Assembly: GCA_024180945.1 (NCBI GenBank)
Contig: JAKSGN010000036.1
Span: 1,860,001-1,924,000 of the forward strand
Direction: 5' to 3'
DNA length: 64,000 nt
Source of the DNA: Macrophomina tecta
Lineage: Eukaryota; Ascomycota; Dothideomycetes; Botryosphaeriales; Botryosphaeriaceae
Of the stretch, positions 1-12,741 are shown one piece after another. A program made the position numbers and the translations under genes. The stretch's first letter is position 1. The number at the start of each line of letters is the position of its first letter. The notes below the pieces were generated by a model. It did no database searches, was not told the DNA's origin, and was given only the letters and a program-made list of their open reading frames with translations.

Positions 1-3000
1 CTCGCCGAAGAAGATCCCGGGCGCGAAGGGGGATTGCTGCCCGGTCTGGAAGGCGGATTACTGCCGGGCCTGGAGGACGGATTACTGCTGTAACCAGCAG
101 CGGACACCGACGGAGAAGCGCCGCCAATACCATCAACCCCTCCATCCTGCATATCTACGTCATCATCACCTTCATCATCATCACCACCCCCTTCCAAGAA
201 ATCACCCCAATCATCGTCCGCGACGCTCCTCTTCCTCTCTTTGATCGCAGGCGCAGACTTCGCATCTTCCACACTCGACGCGCTCCCCTTCCTTTCCTTC
301 TGTTGCTGCTTGGCAGGAGCCGTTGACGGCGGCGAAGATTCCCTCTTAATCGCCTTGATACCGTTCAACACGGGTCCACTATATGCCCCCTTGGGCGCCG
401 GGAAAGCACTCGAGTGCTTCCGCAGCATGCCTCTCACGTCGCCGGTCGTGTATCTCTCCCTCTTCTGCGCGTCCTCGACGAGCAATTTCCAGAACTGGCC
501 TCTCATCAAACTCTGCGAGTTGCCCAGCACCCACAATGAGCTCTTGGCACGGGTGAGACCGACGTTCATACGGCGAATGTCCTGCAAGAAACCGATGCCG
601 CCAGCCGGACTGGCGCGAACGCACGAGAAGATGATGATCTCAGACTCACGGCCTTGATACGCATCGGTGGTATTGAACTCGACATACTCAAACACAGTAT
701 CGCCGTATTGACGCGCGAAGCGGTCCTTGAGCTCGCGCAGCTGGCTTTTGTAGGGCGTGATGATACCGATCTTGCCACGTAGGTCCACACTGCCTTTGAA
801 ATCGTTCATCAGGCGGGAGTACAGGGCCATCGCAACATCGATCTCCGCGATGTTGATCAGCGAGTGGCCCTTGGGCGCGGACTGGTGTTGGCCCTGCACG
901 TCGAAGAAGCGGTAAGGCGCGAGTAGCGTGCTGCTGTGCCAGGGCTTCTCGCGGAGTGCTGCCATATCGGCGCCATCAAGCAGCCTGCCATCATAGAAGG
1001 TCTGAGATGGGAAGTAGCTGATCTCCGGGTGCATACGGTACTGCGTATCGAGGAGATGGACGTCGTTGGGATGGTTGGTTTGCATGCGGACGAACAAACT
1101 CTGCTCGTACTGAAAGCGGGCAGCCTCTTTCGAGAAGACGGTAGGTGGCAACTGCTTAGGATCACCAACAAGGATTGCCTTCGCACAGCTGTACTTGAGG
1201 GGGATGAGAGCACTCATTTCCACGCACTGTGCAGCTTCGTCAACAACGACCGTCTCAAACTCGATGTTCAAGTTTTGGAACATCTCGTGGCCAGAACCGC
1301 TGAGAGTCGCACAAATAACGTGAGACTCGTCAAGAATGGCTTGCTGAGCCCTCTTGCGGTTGAGGTCCGCCATGCGACCCTGTGATGCCTCTCTGTCCTT
1401 GCACTCGTCGATCTTACTGCTCAGCTGGGCTTTTTGGCGACGGAGTATATCAAACTCGTCCTTGAGTCTGGATAATTCGTCGCCCTTTACCTCTCCCGAA
1501 TCAAGCTTCTCGCGAGCATTTCTTAGCCTCTCAGATACAGCTTGGTGCTCCTTCATGACCTTCCCGGTCTCCTCCCGTTGGTCGCCGTTCTGCTCGGGGT
1601 TAATGTTGAGTCTAGCGTTGACCAGCTCATCTAGAGTGACGTCCTTGACATTGGCATTCATAGCGTCGCTTCGTCCTAATCTGACGACTGAGATTTTCTT
1701 ATGTTGGCCGCTCGTTGTCTTGATGCCCTCCTTGAAACGCATAACCAGTTCATCGACAGCGGCGTTACTGGGTGCGCAAACAAGCAACTTCTTCGGCGCT
1801 GGCAGGTTATTTCGCGCCGCCGCGTTGTTCATGCCAGCAGGCTTGCTGATCACCGTGCCTCCTCCGCTCTTGAGACTATCCGTCAGGAGGGCTCCTACAA
1901 TGGCGACTATGGTCTTTGTTTTACCTGAACCGGGAGGACTATTGCCAGGTCAGTATAATACCTCTTCACAGAAAGAAACAACTTACCCTTGAATCAGTGT
2001 GAAGGCGTCATTGTCAATGGCAGATTTGACAGCCTTCGCCTGTGCCCTGTTCAGATTGTACGTATCCTTGAACGGCTCTAACTGCTTATCATTGTAATTC
2101 AACAGCGGCGACGGCTTTGCCTTGATGATCTCATCACAGAGGTCATAATACTGTAGACCGACCAGTGCACCGTATTCACGCTCGAGCGGTGTGATCGACT
2201 GGATCTTGACTCCATAGACAGTTGCATTGGGGACGAGCGATTGAATCAGAGCTGAGCCGTGAACGAGGCGGTAAAGGACTTCGAGGTGCGCCTTTTTGCG
2301 GGTGATGCGATACACTCTTGCCAAGCAGTTTGGCGCATCAGACGTGGTAGCCGGCTGAGGCGCCTTGGAGAGGAGGCAAATGTCTCCTTCAGAGATTGAG
2401 ATCTCCTTGTTATCTGCGTGCGACATGTTCGTTGAGAGTTCAATGAAATTATCAACGTTGGAGCGGTTGACGACCTTGACATCAAAAGGCTTAAAAGTAC
2501 CTTCCTCTCTGGCCTTGACAAAACCTTGCCACGCTTCCAGCGTGAGAAGCGGCTGGAAGATGTTCTTGTAGTCGAAAGGAGACTGGAATTTGTTCGGTAC
2601 CCTGCTGTAGATGTCCGGTCGAGAGTTGGGCGGGTAGTCGCCATCATGGAAATAGTCCCAGCTGAGAATCGTCCTATGAAGAGATCCCAAATCGGGTGCC
2701 AAACGTGCACGCATGTCTTTGAATGACCGCTGGACCCTCTTCTTCTTGACAGGGCCTTGGGGTAACAGGGGCAGTTTGGCTTTCGGGACTCTTTCCCTCT
2801 TGACACCGGAACCGAAAAGCTCCTCGTCGATCTCGTCTTCCTCGTCGCTTTCACTCTCATCGGAAGATACCATGACACCTTCACCCTTGACGCTATGGTC
2901 CTTGCCAGCGACACCGATACCACGCGCGGCAGCGCCCGCCTCAGCTGTTTGGGCGGCAACGCCAATGAGTGCACTCTTCTTCTGTCTTTGGAGAGCCTCG

Positions 3001-5967
3001 AGTTTCTTTCTCTGCGCTTCCGCCTTCTCTCGCTCGCGCTGCTTCATGAACTCGCTGCGATCTGGCAGGACAGTCGGCTTCTTGATCTTAGCAGCCTGCT
3101 CTTGAATGGCTTTCTGGCGCGCTTTCCATGCCGCTGCGCCCGTGGTCTGATCATCGAGGACCTTCCTCAGAGTATCGGTCTCCTCAGCTCCCGAGCTGCT
3201 TGGTGAGGGCTTGCCGGTGCCGCTTGTTGCCCATGCACTGATCGAACCTTGCTTGACCTTCTTCGGAACCTTCTCCTCTTTCCTGATGGAGTAGCCCAGG
3301 TGCTTTTCCAAGGCCTCTTCCAACTGAGCTTTTTGATTTGGCGTGAGCTTCGTCCTAACCTTGCCTTCCAGGACTTCCTCAATGAAAAGACGAGTATCCT
3401 TTTCGACGTCGATATGGGCGTTGCCGAGGCGTACGAGGAGTTTACACGTCAGGGCAATGGATTTGGCGATCAGGTACTCGTCGCGCAAGCGTAGCCACTT
3501 AGACATTCCCCCCATGGTAATTTGGGGGTTCTTCAGTAGCTTTTTAGCGATATCCTGCCCTTTCTCCGTGTCCTGAGTCCCGGCTTGCTTGAGAGCGCTG
3601 GCGAAATGGCTGTACTCGTCGTAGAGAGCATCCGCAAACTGCATGGTGTCACGGCAAAAGTCCATCATCTGCGTCTTGTCATGTCCAACATTACTCCAAT
3701 CTTCCGTCTTCTCGAAAATGGTCATGAGTGTTTGCCATAGCGTAGCCCAGATTTGTTCTGTGACGGCGGCTTCGTCTGAGGTCAATGACCTGGACCTCAG
3801 CAAACCATCCTGAGGGTTACAGAGCACATCCACTACGTCGCTGCTCAGCTTCAGCGCATTGGACATGGGGGCGAAAACCTGCTTCTTGGAGATCCGTCGC
3901 AGTGATTGCTCAATCGGCCTAAGAGCATTGAAGTAAAAGGACTTGACGATGTGGGCAAGGGCGTCTCGCCGGCTGTCTTCTGAGCTCACCGCCTTGACGA
4001 CTTCAACCGCAGCCTGGCGCTGCTCCGATTCCGAGGCGAACAGGTGAATGATGACGGCATGGGAAGCGTCCCTCGATTCAAACAACTTGTGCAAATCGTG
4101 AGGAGAGAAGTCTGAAAGCTTTTCGAGAACGCTTGTCACAGCCTTTGAGAAATTAGTGAACGTATCGTTCCACCAAGTCATGGTTCTCGACATGGACACG
4201 CTCGACTTGACAACGAAAGGCTCCATCCCGACTAAAAGCCCTGCGCCTGTCAATGCCTTTGTGGCTAGTTCGATATCGCCGGGGTAAATCGACTTGATGA
4301 TCGTATCCCAAACGGGAGACAATTCATTCTTCATATCGTGGTGCAACTGCTCGCCACGTGCCAAAGCCTCTTTGTCCACTTCCAAGGATAGACAGTCCAG
4401 AGATAAAGTATACTGGACCACCAAAAGACCAAGTTCCACGATGTGGGCGTCTTGGTTGAGGCTTTTGTTGACGCGAATGGTGGCTAGTATATCTTCGATG
4501 TGGACGTTGACAAAGTCCAGCATGTCAGACACGGTGGCGTAGCCAACAAAGGTAGCGCGGGTGCTCCCTGTGTTCATCCTGCGCAGAGACTGGAGCAAAG
4601 TCTTCAGGCCAAGTTCGTAGCAATATGCTCGGGAGGCCCTGGAGTATCTGTCTTCCTGGCAACGTGACAAAAGTTGGTGTACAAGCGCGCGGCAAGCCGG
4701 TGTCTGATTGGTGGGTTTTATTGAATCGAAGAATGGTTTCACCCAGCCAAAGACTTCGTCGAGAGTGGACGCTTCGGAGGCATCCTGCTTCTCCGCACGA
4801 AGCAAAATCTGCTCTAGCGTCTTGTTGCCCATGATCTGTTCAATGACCGTGACCGGCGAAATAGCGCCCATGGCATCCCAGAAGTCGACGGCCGATTTTT
4901 GGAGAATCTGCCGCACGGTGGCCATGAGGTCCTTGAATCCGTCGAATTCAAACTGGAGATGCTCAAGCGAAAGCTTGCACATGTCAATCTCAATCGCTCG
5001 GAGGGAGTGGGTAATGAGTTCTTTGTCCAGCTTGTCCACTATAATGCGGACGCCCCTCCAAAACGAGGGCAAGAAGGGAGCATCTAAGCAAACAAGTTGA
5101 ACCCTCTTCATGGCGTCGAACAACGGATCACGAACGGCGGCAGCGAATTCCGTCTTGGTGACGTCCCGCTTGAACTTCTCCCACGAGGTCTTGGCCCAGA
5201 TATAGCGGTTCTCACTGGTGCTGAAAAGGAACCTGGTCATGGCCGGGGTGTAGTTGTTGAGCCGTAACCGCTTCCTGGTCTGAATGAGATCGAAGGGCTC
5301 ATCCAAGTGCTTCGCCAGCAGCAGCTCGTTCTTCAAAAGCGCCTCACAGCTGAGCGATTCGAAAAGCGAGAACATTCCCTTGTTGTCCAGTGCTGCGACC
5401 CCCCTCTTCTCCTCGGGTGCCTCCCGCAAAAGCTTCGCCGCATGGTCCAGGCCTGCGGTGATGCGGTCCAGATTCATGTTGTCGAAGACGCGCATGAAAT
5501 CGTTGACCTCGTCCGAGTCATAGTCCTCTTCTAGCTTGTGCTTCAGTTCGTTACGTGCCCGGTGGTATATCCTGATGCAGACGTCACAAGTGGTCATGGC
5601 ATGATTCAGCTTCTCCTTCAGCCATTCCTGGTAGCCGGCCGCGTCGGCGCCGTCGAAGGCGAATATGGGAAGACAATCCAGGACGAGGTTCTTCCTGGCC
5701 TCTGCCTCAGCCAGCTTCTTGTGCCGCTCCTGTCTGTCGGCCTCGTTTTCATCCTCTAGTGACAGGCCGTTGCCGACTAGATCCTCGTCGAGGTGTAGGC
5801 CGCCCGCATCCGAGGAATGGTTCCGGGGGCAGAAAAGATGTAAATCTTCGGGGAGGGCCTTGAGCTCGCTGAAGAGCAGACGTAAATTAGCTGCGTGATA
5901 CGATAGATGCGGACGCTAGTGTATGGATGCATGCTTACTTGAGCTTGTTCACCAGCACCTCACCCAT
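1..5967 (-). CDS. SEN1: Sen1-type superfamily 1 RNA/DNA helicase (3' part beyond window)
   Basis: Nuclear helicase that terminates non-coding RNA polymerase II transcripts and resolves R-loops. Exons read 5967-5939, 5868-1987 and 1938-1; introns of 70 and 48 bp have GTAAGC/GTAAGT donors. About 1949 residues are visible. The long N-terminal Sen1 helical region covers roughly residues 1-1000, followed by a Lys/Glu-rich linker. Walker A (PPGSGKT, about residues 1305-1311) directly follows the motif NRAQAKAV. Motif II reads VVDEAAQ (near 1240), motif III GDPKQLPPTV, then QYRMHPEIS, TPYKSQ, YQGRESEI and GLTRAKSSLWVLG, all helicase motifs in the expected order. The C-terminal tail is disordered and ends at the window edge in an S-N-P-P-S-R-P-G repeat. 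Start chosen at MGEVLVNKL, whose short exon splices in frame into the open frame. The family identity is firm; only the last C-terminal residues are missing. Confidence 0.95.
15..86 (-). repeat. 24-bp tandem repeat, three units, inside SEN1 coding tail
   Basis: Three head-to-tail 24-bp units (86-63, 62-39, 38-15 on the minus strand) each encode one copy of an eight-residue unit of the form S-N-P-[PS]-S-R-P-G. Units differ at several third positions, so the repeat is not freshly amplified. It lies in the disordered C-terminal tail of the helicase. Confidence 0.85.
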
Positions 5968-8015
5968 GGCAGCCTAGAGCGTTCACCCACAGGCCGAGTG
6001 CTATGCCGGCTTTGATTCAGATCGTCTGATATGCGCTAATCTCCACCAAGCAGCGGGTCACGACCGCGTCATCCTCAGCGGCAATGAGCGAAGGGAGGGG
6101 TCTGGCGGTCGGCGTGGGCGTGGTTCAATCGCAGCGGCAATTGCTGGCGTTCACAGCGGCTCTGGACCCTAGGAGCACTAGGCTCCAGCGCAGGGAGTGG
6201 CGAGGCAGGCTGAATGCAGGCAAACGCGTGGGTCGACGATGGACGAAGTTCGAGGCCCGGGATGGCTGGATGGGGGTTCGCGGTGCTTATGGCGGCGGCG
6301 GCGCGGCGACAAAAGGAATGGACGGTGTCGGGGTTGACGGAGCCCGATTGGCAGACGCAGGCAGGCACGGAGGTCAGAGAGCACAGGGCTGGGAGACTGC
6401 AGGTGAGAGAGGCAGAAGTGTTGGAGGAGAGCGAGTGTTCTGCTGCCGACGATTTCGCGGCCGGCGGTCCTATGCACATCATCCGTCGCGTGCAAACGCG
6501 CGGAGACCGAGCGCCACGCGCGTCAACGAGCTCCGACCCTCCAACCACATGGTCCTTTCTCTCGTCCTGCACAATATGAACACACAGGTCGCGCACATGG
6601 CATTCACCCGCATTTCCCCCTCCATTCATGGCTTCTTCACTTGTTAGCCCTCGAAAGTCTGTTATTATCTTGGATCATCGGCCTGGAAGTGCAGATTGCA
6701 ATCAGCTCGGCGGTCATGACAGTCAAGTCCAAAGCACAAGCCACAACCAGAAATGCTTATCCTATGTTTTTTCTTTTTTTTTTCATCACTCCCCCACCGA
6801 ATATGCCATGGTATTCACTTTAATATACTTTCCCGAAAGACATACACCCTGGAAAACGCGCTCACACGGCTCCACGTGATATTCGACCCCAGATTACCCA
6901 AAACAGCAACATTTCTATCCAGGCGACACTCCAACGGAAAGAAGATTCCAGAACTCCCCAGGCCATGACAGACCTTCAGCCCGCCCGGAGCCTTTCCCGT
7001 ACATATTTAGCAGCAACTGCAGCACGAACTAGTCATGGATCCCCGCAGACGACTCCGTAAGACTCCCGGACGATACCGAAGGCCACATGTCCAAGAAAGC
7101 CTAAAGCCTCCCGGCCCTCGCCAGCAAACCGGAGGCAAGAGTCCATATTGACGAAAAGTCTCCGGCAAGACTTGACGCCCCGTCCACTTAAACAGCTCGT
7201 ATCGGCTCGAGGGACGTAGTCAAACAACAAAGCGAGCATAGGAGCCCCGATTCGGCGACCACCGTCGTGTCATTGCAGTCGCGCATCCCCGCCTCCCGCG
7301 TGCATTGATATTGTCCCGCTTAATGCGCCGTTCACACTTATCTTTCACGTGGGAATGATTTCAAATTGCCTGCCTTGGGGGGAAAAGGGCTTTTTCGCCT
7401 CGCTCCGCGGTTGCAAGTCTATCTACAGGGAACGGCCGAGCAGTAGGCCGCGGCTACGGCGACAGCAGCGGACAACGGAGTGCGTTTTAACAACAATAAA
7501 TGATCATCGCCAGGGAAGCAAGGAAGAAGAAACGCAAAAAGACCATAAAAGGGTGCATGCCGTCTATGCAATTGTGGAAAAACAAGAGGAAAACGAACAA
7601 GTCGAGGGGAAAAAAAAAAGGCAACTAAATCCCGTATCATTGCGTACGGCCATGCTAATGCAGAAGGGTGTGTGGAAAGGACTGCGAAAACTGCTCTGGC
7701 GGGAAGAATGCATTGCATCTTTGAGGGAAAGTGAAACTTGAACCAACTCAGTCTTTGCGACTTTTTGAGTGCCAAAAAGATGCAAGATGAAAAGGAGACG
7801 AGAAGAAAAAGACCCTGGTATCCGCTATACGCCACGCTCTGTCTGGTATTCTTTGTTGAGAGCAATATTCCATAAAACAAAAGCCATAGACCTTGATCAA
7901 AAAAAAAACGATTACTACCACTCGAACGCCCCCCAGATGACTATGACAAATCTCTTTCGCGTTTAAAGCATTTACAGAAGCTCGTGCTGGCATTATGTAC
8001 GATCGGCGCCAGCTC
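5968..8015. other. Intergenic: SEN1 upstream region and flippase 3' flank
   Basis: About 2 kb between two minus-strand genes. No spliced or unspliced frame here resembles a known family. The right half is A-rich with short A runs and probably holds the flippase 3' UTR; the left half next to 5967 is GC-richer and should carry the SEN1 promoter. Open frames at 6075-6647 occur on both strands at once, as expected of GC-rich non-coding DNA. Confidence 0.5.
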
Positions 8016-11000
8016 TCACCGCGCTACCCCTATCGAATCGTTCGTGTCGACCTTATACGGCCCTGAATGACTGCTCTCTAGTCTGCTCAGACGTGCCGCA
8101 GATGTGAAATCATTACTCGCTTCGAAACTCTGCCGTATCCTGTCCATCGAAGACCTCGCCCTGTCGTAAGATGGCCGGGTACGATCCATTGACGGCCGAG
8201 GACGATCCATCGACGGTCGAAGATCGGCGAGCCTGTCTTCGCCTAGCCTTTCACCGGATGGCTGGGGCTGCTGTTGTTGGTCAGGCCACGAGTATCGCGG
8301 GCCGGTGAAGTTTGTGCTGTCGCTTCCGTTTTGGCTCCTCGGGTTATGTGTAGTCGCTGTCGGGGCCACTGAAGGAGGGTAAATGGGGCGCTCATCATCC
8401 GGAACTGATGACATGGTGTTGCGCTCACCAGGTTTATTGCCAGGCTTAGAGATGTCCGACGAAGAAAGCGAGCTCACTTTCTCCGTCTCTGCCGGCGGCG
8501 GCGGTGGGATGAAGGAGTCGCTCTCCTTGAGATAGTCGAACTTGCCCTGCACTACCTGCTCCCGGATGATGTCAACGTCCAGAGGAAAGTAGATCTTTTG
8601 AATCGCCTTCACGGTGAACCTGGGGAGAAGGCACACGATGGTTCCGAGCAAAATTGAAGCCCAGAAGCTCAGTTCTCCGTATACTTGCGGTGCCGCCTTG
8701 TAGAAAGTAAAGCCGGCGTCAAAGGCAGTGTAAATGCCCGTCCAAGCCCAGATCAGCAGAACACTGATAAAGGTGATAAGCAGCATCAACCAGTCCCAGC
8801 GGTACGTGTTCATCAGCATGTAGATGTTCACTACGATGACAGCAGCACTGGCAATGTAGATACCCATGCGCTTGTTGTCGGCAACGTCAAGGCCATTGTG
8901 AGAGTTGAAAGTGGCCGGCTCGAAGAGAAGATATACAAGAAAAAAGACGATGACCGATTGGTACATACCATCAATCATGTAGCCCCTACGAAACATTAAC
9001 TAAAGCGGCGACTGTGCGGGGAAGGGGAACATACCAAAACTTTGTCTGCGTCCACTCTTTCCGCTCAATACCGCGGCGATACAGCTGAGGGACGGCAAGT
9101 GACACCTTGTCATCAACGTCCTGGTCGAGCACACCCATCAAGATAACAGGCAGGGACGTGAAGGCCAAGTTGTACATGATGATGTACGTGTAGTCGAAGA
9201 TGTAGGCGCAGTCGAAGTTGTCATAGATCTGATACCAGAAGAGGGCGAAAGTCCAGACCAAGTTCTTATAGAAGAAGTTGGCAATGGTCTCCGCCAGTCT
9301 GCGGTAAGACCAGCGTCCATGGACCAGGACCAGGCGGGTAAGGAAACGAAATTGACCAATGGCATAGTCAGAGGACATGACGGCCGATCGGCCTTCCTCA
9401 CCAGCAATACCGACACCGACATGAGCTTCCTGGATCATAGCCACGTCGTTAGCGCCGTCGCCGATAGACAGCGTAAGGCAGTCCAATCCGTTCTTGACCA
9501 TCTCGACGACAGCGGCCTTTTGAGCCGGGCTGACACGGCAGCAAAGAACGGCTCTACATTGCTTGCAGAGCAAGAGGAATTTCTGCTTCAGGTTCTCGTC
9601 CAGGACAAGTTTCAAGGAATCACCGTCGATAACGATAGCGTGTGTTGGATCCGGAGGTTCGTGGTTGTGTCTGGCGGCCGCTAGCTCCTCGTCAGAACCG
9701 GTCATACCAAAGGTTGCAAGGTGTTTGTCAAGCTCTCTCTCTGCGGTTTCTAGGCTCTCATCCTCAATCTTGAAGACAATAAGATCCATGTCGTTGTCGA
9801 GAAGATTGCAAGAGAAGCCGATGTTGATGGCCGTTTCGACCTTATCGCCAGTCAGGACCCAAAGTTTGATACCGGCTTTACCGAGCAATGCGATGGCATC
9901 CGGAACACCGTCCTGGAGTCTGTCTTCGATAGCGGTGCCTCCCAAAAGCATGAGATCACGCTCGATAGAGTCAGCAACTTCCTCCAACTTCTGATCGCGA
10001 TCGGTGACTGAATTGGCAGCAGCCTCGTGGAGTCGGTTCCATTCCTGATATTCTTCTTCGCCTAAGTCTCTTTCAGCAATGCAGAGTGTACGCAGACCCT
10101 CCCGGGCAAACATCTCAAGATGCTCCGCTGTCGATCGACGGAGTTCTGATTGCTCGCCTCTCTTTAGTCTCGAGTATATGATGCTATCGGCGCCCTTGCA
10201 AAAAAGCTTGATCTTGCCGTCGGGCATGCGCATGATGGCACTCATTCTCTTACGGGAAGAGTTGAATTCGAGTGTGTTGAGAATTTGGTACTTCCTTTCG
10301 TCGCCCATTACATTGACGATCAGGCCGTCATCCGCCCTTCCAAGAACTGTGAAGCCCACATCACGAGCTGTAGCGACGAGGGCAGCTTCATCAGGTGATT
10401 GGGCCTTGAATTCGATCTTTGGCGGATTACCCGGCGTCCTTTCGGTGATTACGGTGTGGCACAGGGCAAGCGTCAGCATGAACTGCTCGTTCGCCCTGCG
10501 CTGTTCTTCGCCAGCTTCACCACCGAGGTCGGCAACGAAATCTGGAGCCACAAAAGTGACGTCCTCGTCTCGGAGGTAGGGGTTGTCGTGTTGCTTGCGC
10601 AACATCTCAATCATTCTGATACGGTCCTGTGCGATCTGAGCGCGAGCCCGAGCACCCTCCTCTTCAACATTTATTCCTTGTCTTCTCTGCAAACCAGCTT
10701 GAGCCTCGGTATAAGCCTCGCCGTACGGTACGCCATTGATGGTGCATTTTTTGAACTCCATCACGTTTTGCGTGAGCGTCCCAGTTTTGTCGGAGAAAAT
10801 GTACTCGATCTGACCAACATCGTCCGAGATGTTCCAAGACTTTGGCGTGCAAGGGTAGTCGAGCTTCTCGTAGTACATGTGCACATCATTGTAGATGAAG
10901 ATGGCCTGGGCCGTCCTGATAATCTCCAGCGTGATGTAGAGTGAGATTGGCACCAAGTTCTGAAACAGGATGACAGCCGCCCAAAACGTGATGAAACCGT

Positions 11001-12741
11001 CGAGCGGTGGACTGCCTCCGTAGGATCCAAATTCGAAATAGTCCAGTGAGTTGCCGCCTTCAGCCCACGTTACACCTTGGACAATGCCTGCAACCAAGCA
11101 CATGGCGAAAAGAATGAAAAAGTTGTAAATAACATTCCAGTTCAAGTCCTTGGAGATCTTGGCGCGCTTGCTAGGAGTGATTCCAGAATTAAGCATGATC
11201 TTGGTCTCTTCACCAGTGAACATGACAACACCAAGAACCCATTCCGTATTCCGTATGCTGCAGCCACGAAGCAAGAGATTGTTGATGCTGACTGGTTCGG
11301 CCATTTCGGACCCGGCACCGTGCGGATCGGTAGGATCGCGTTGATTCCAGCGGAGAACGCCGGAGTAAGCATACAGATTAGCGTGCGGGGGTTCACTCTC
11401 GATCCAGAACTCGGCCTTTTCGCAGTGTTTCGCGTGAACGATTTTTCGTCCGGCATGGAGCGCTTGTCGGACCTTCAGGTTGGTCTCCCCGTCCAGGTTC
11501 TTGGTCTCCACGTAGCATGCACCGTCCGGGTCCGAAGTCGCAAGCACCACGATGTCTGCCGGAACCTGTTCCTCGTTGTACAGACGCACAAAATCACCGA
11601 CCTGTACATTCTTCCAATAGTCTTTCTTGAATCGAGCCTTTCCGGGGGCCTCTTTGAAGGGGTTGAGAACGCTGCCGTAGAACTTTTGCAGCGGCTCCAT
11701 GCTGACCTTCTCCGATGTCGGTCCAGGGTGGATTCCCTCGAAAGTCGGCTGGCCGGGGACTCCAGAGCCGTGGCCTTGGCCAGGGAGCGGGGATGGTACA
11801 GGCGTCATCTGAATGGCATCGCCCTCGCCGGGAAGAGTCCCGTCGTCGCTTTTCCTCGAAATGTACGAACCGCGGTGGGAAGCAAATGATCTTCTTGTGT
11901 CGATTGATGGCCTAGACTCGTCCATGGCCCTCTCTGCATAACTCTTGCCCTTGTCGCTGCTATCCTTGCTCTTCTTCTGCTGCCACATACTCCATATTGC
12001 CCTGAGCAGTCTGGTGTTTGCCTTTTTGAACTGACGCCATAGACCAACACGATCCTCTGCCGTGTTGACGTTGTCGAAGTCGACAAGTCGGTGCACGGGA
12101 GCGTTGTTGAGCTCATTGTCGAGGACTGTTCGTCGCCAGTCCTCGATTCCATCTTTAACGGCCGTCACGACGAGAATCACAATTAGAGGAACAGCGTTGA
12201 GGGCGGGATTAGATGCGCCGAAAATAGAAAAGGCCTAAAAAGCTGCGTAAGCGCCTGGCGCTGGGGCCAATTTGTGCCGGATACTTACGCCGAGGATGAT
12301 GATGAAAGCGAAGTAAATGTTCGCGATGTTGTGGAATTGGAGCCAAAGGTTCTTCGGGATGAAGGAGAGAGGCGTGTATTTGGCGGTTCGGATCTTATTG
12401 CGCACATATGAGGCGCGAGGGTGGCCCTCCTCGTCCCTGGCTTCGGGCGGCAGCGGCATGTTGAAGTAAACAGTGCGGCCACCCCCCTCGCCATCATCGC
12501 TGGCATCGGACACGGTCGCATTCTCCTCGCTCGGGGCGCCGGGGGTCTCCTTGGTGTCGGGGTGGCCCTCGGCCTCAGCCCGCTTCTCACTCCCTCCAGA
12601 GCCAATGCGTTTGTGCAAGCGGCCCAAGACGGACTCGCGTTTCTTGTTGCCCTGCTCTCCCTGTACGCGGTGCGTGGCCCAGCGGATGCGTTTCACCGGG
12701 TTCGACACCTCGCTGTCCTCGGGGGGGTTCTGGGGCGCCAT
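8016..12741 (-). CDS. P4-ATPase phospholipid flippase, Dnf1/Dnf2-like
   Basis: Aminophospholipid/lysophospholipid flippase of plasma membrane and endosomes; the family works with a Cdc50/Lem3 beta subunit. Exons 12741-12289, 12234-9035 and 8985-8016 give 1540 residues, close to yeast Dnf1. Visible motifs: the P4 actuator signature DGETN (NLDGETNLKV), the PISLYITLEI sequence of TM4, the phosphorylation site DKTGTLTQN (Asp about 633), KFEN-region CKGADSIIYSRL, TGDKVETAINIG and the hinge GDGANDVAMIQ. Roughly ten membrane segments flank these. The N-terminus (about 130 residues) and C-terminus are charged and disordered; the C-tail has repeated S/R-P-S-M/Y-D-R units (about positions 8120-8230), likely kinase-regulated. 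Introns are 54 and 49 bp. Faces the gene at 14735 head to head. The P4 family is certain; Dnf1 versus another subgroup rests on length and the long insert before the nucleotide-binding domain. Confidence 0.95.

Noticed and set aside
936..1992. Plus-strand frames of 149 and 212 codons
   Set aside because: They lie opposite the SEN1 helicase domain, whose motifs are read on the minus strand; shadows.
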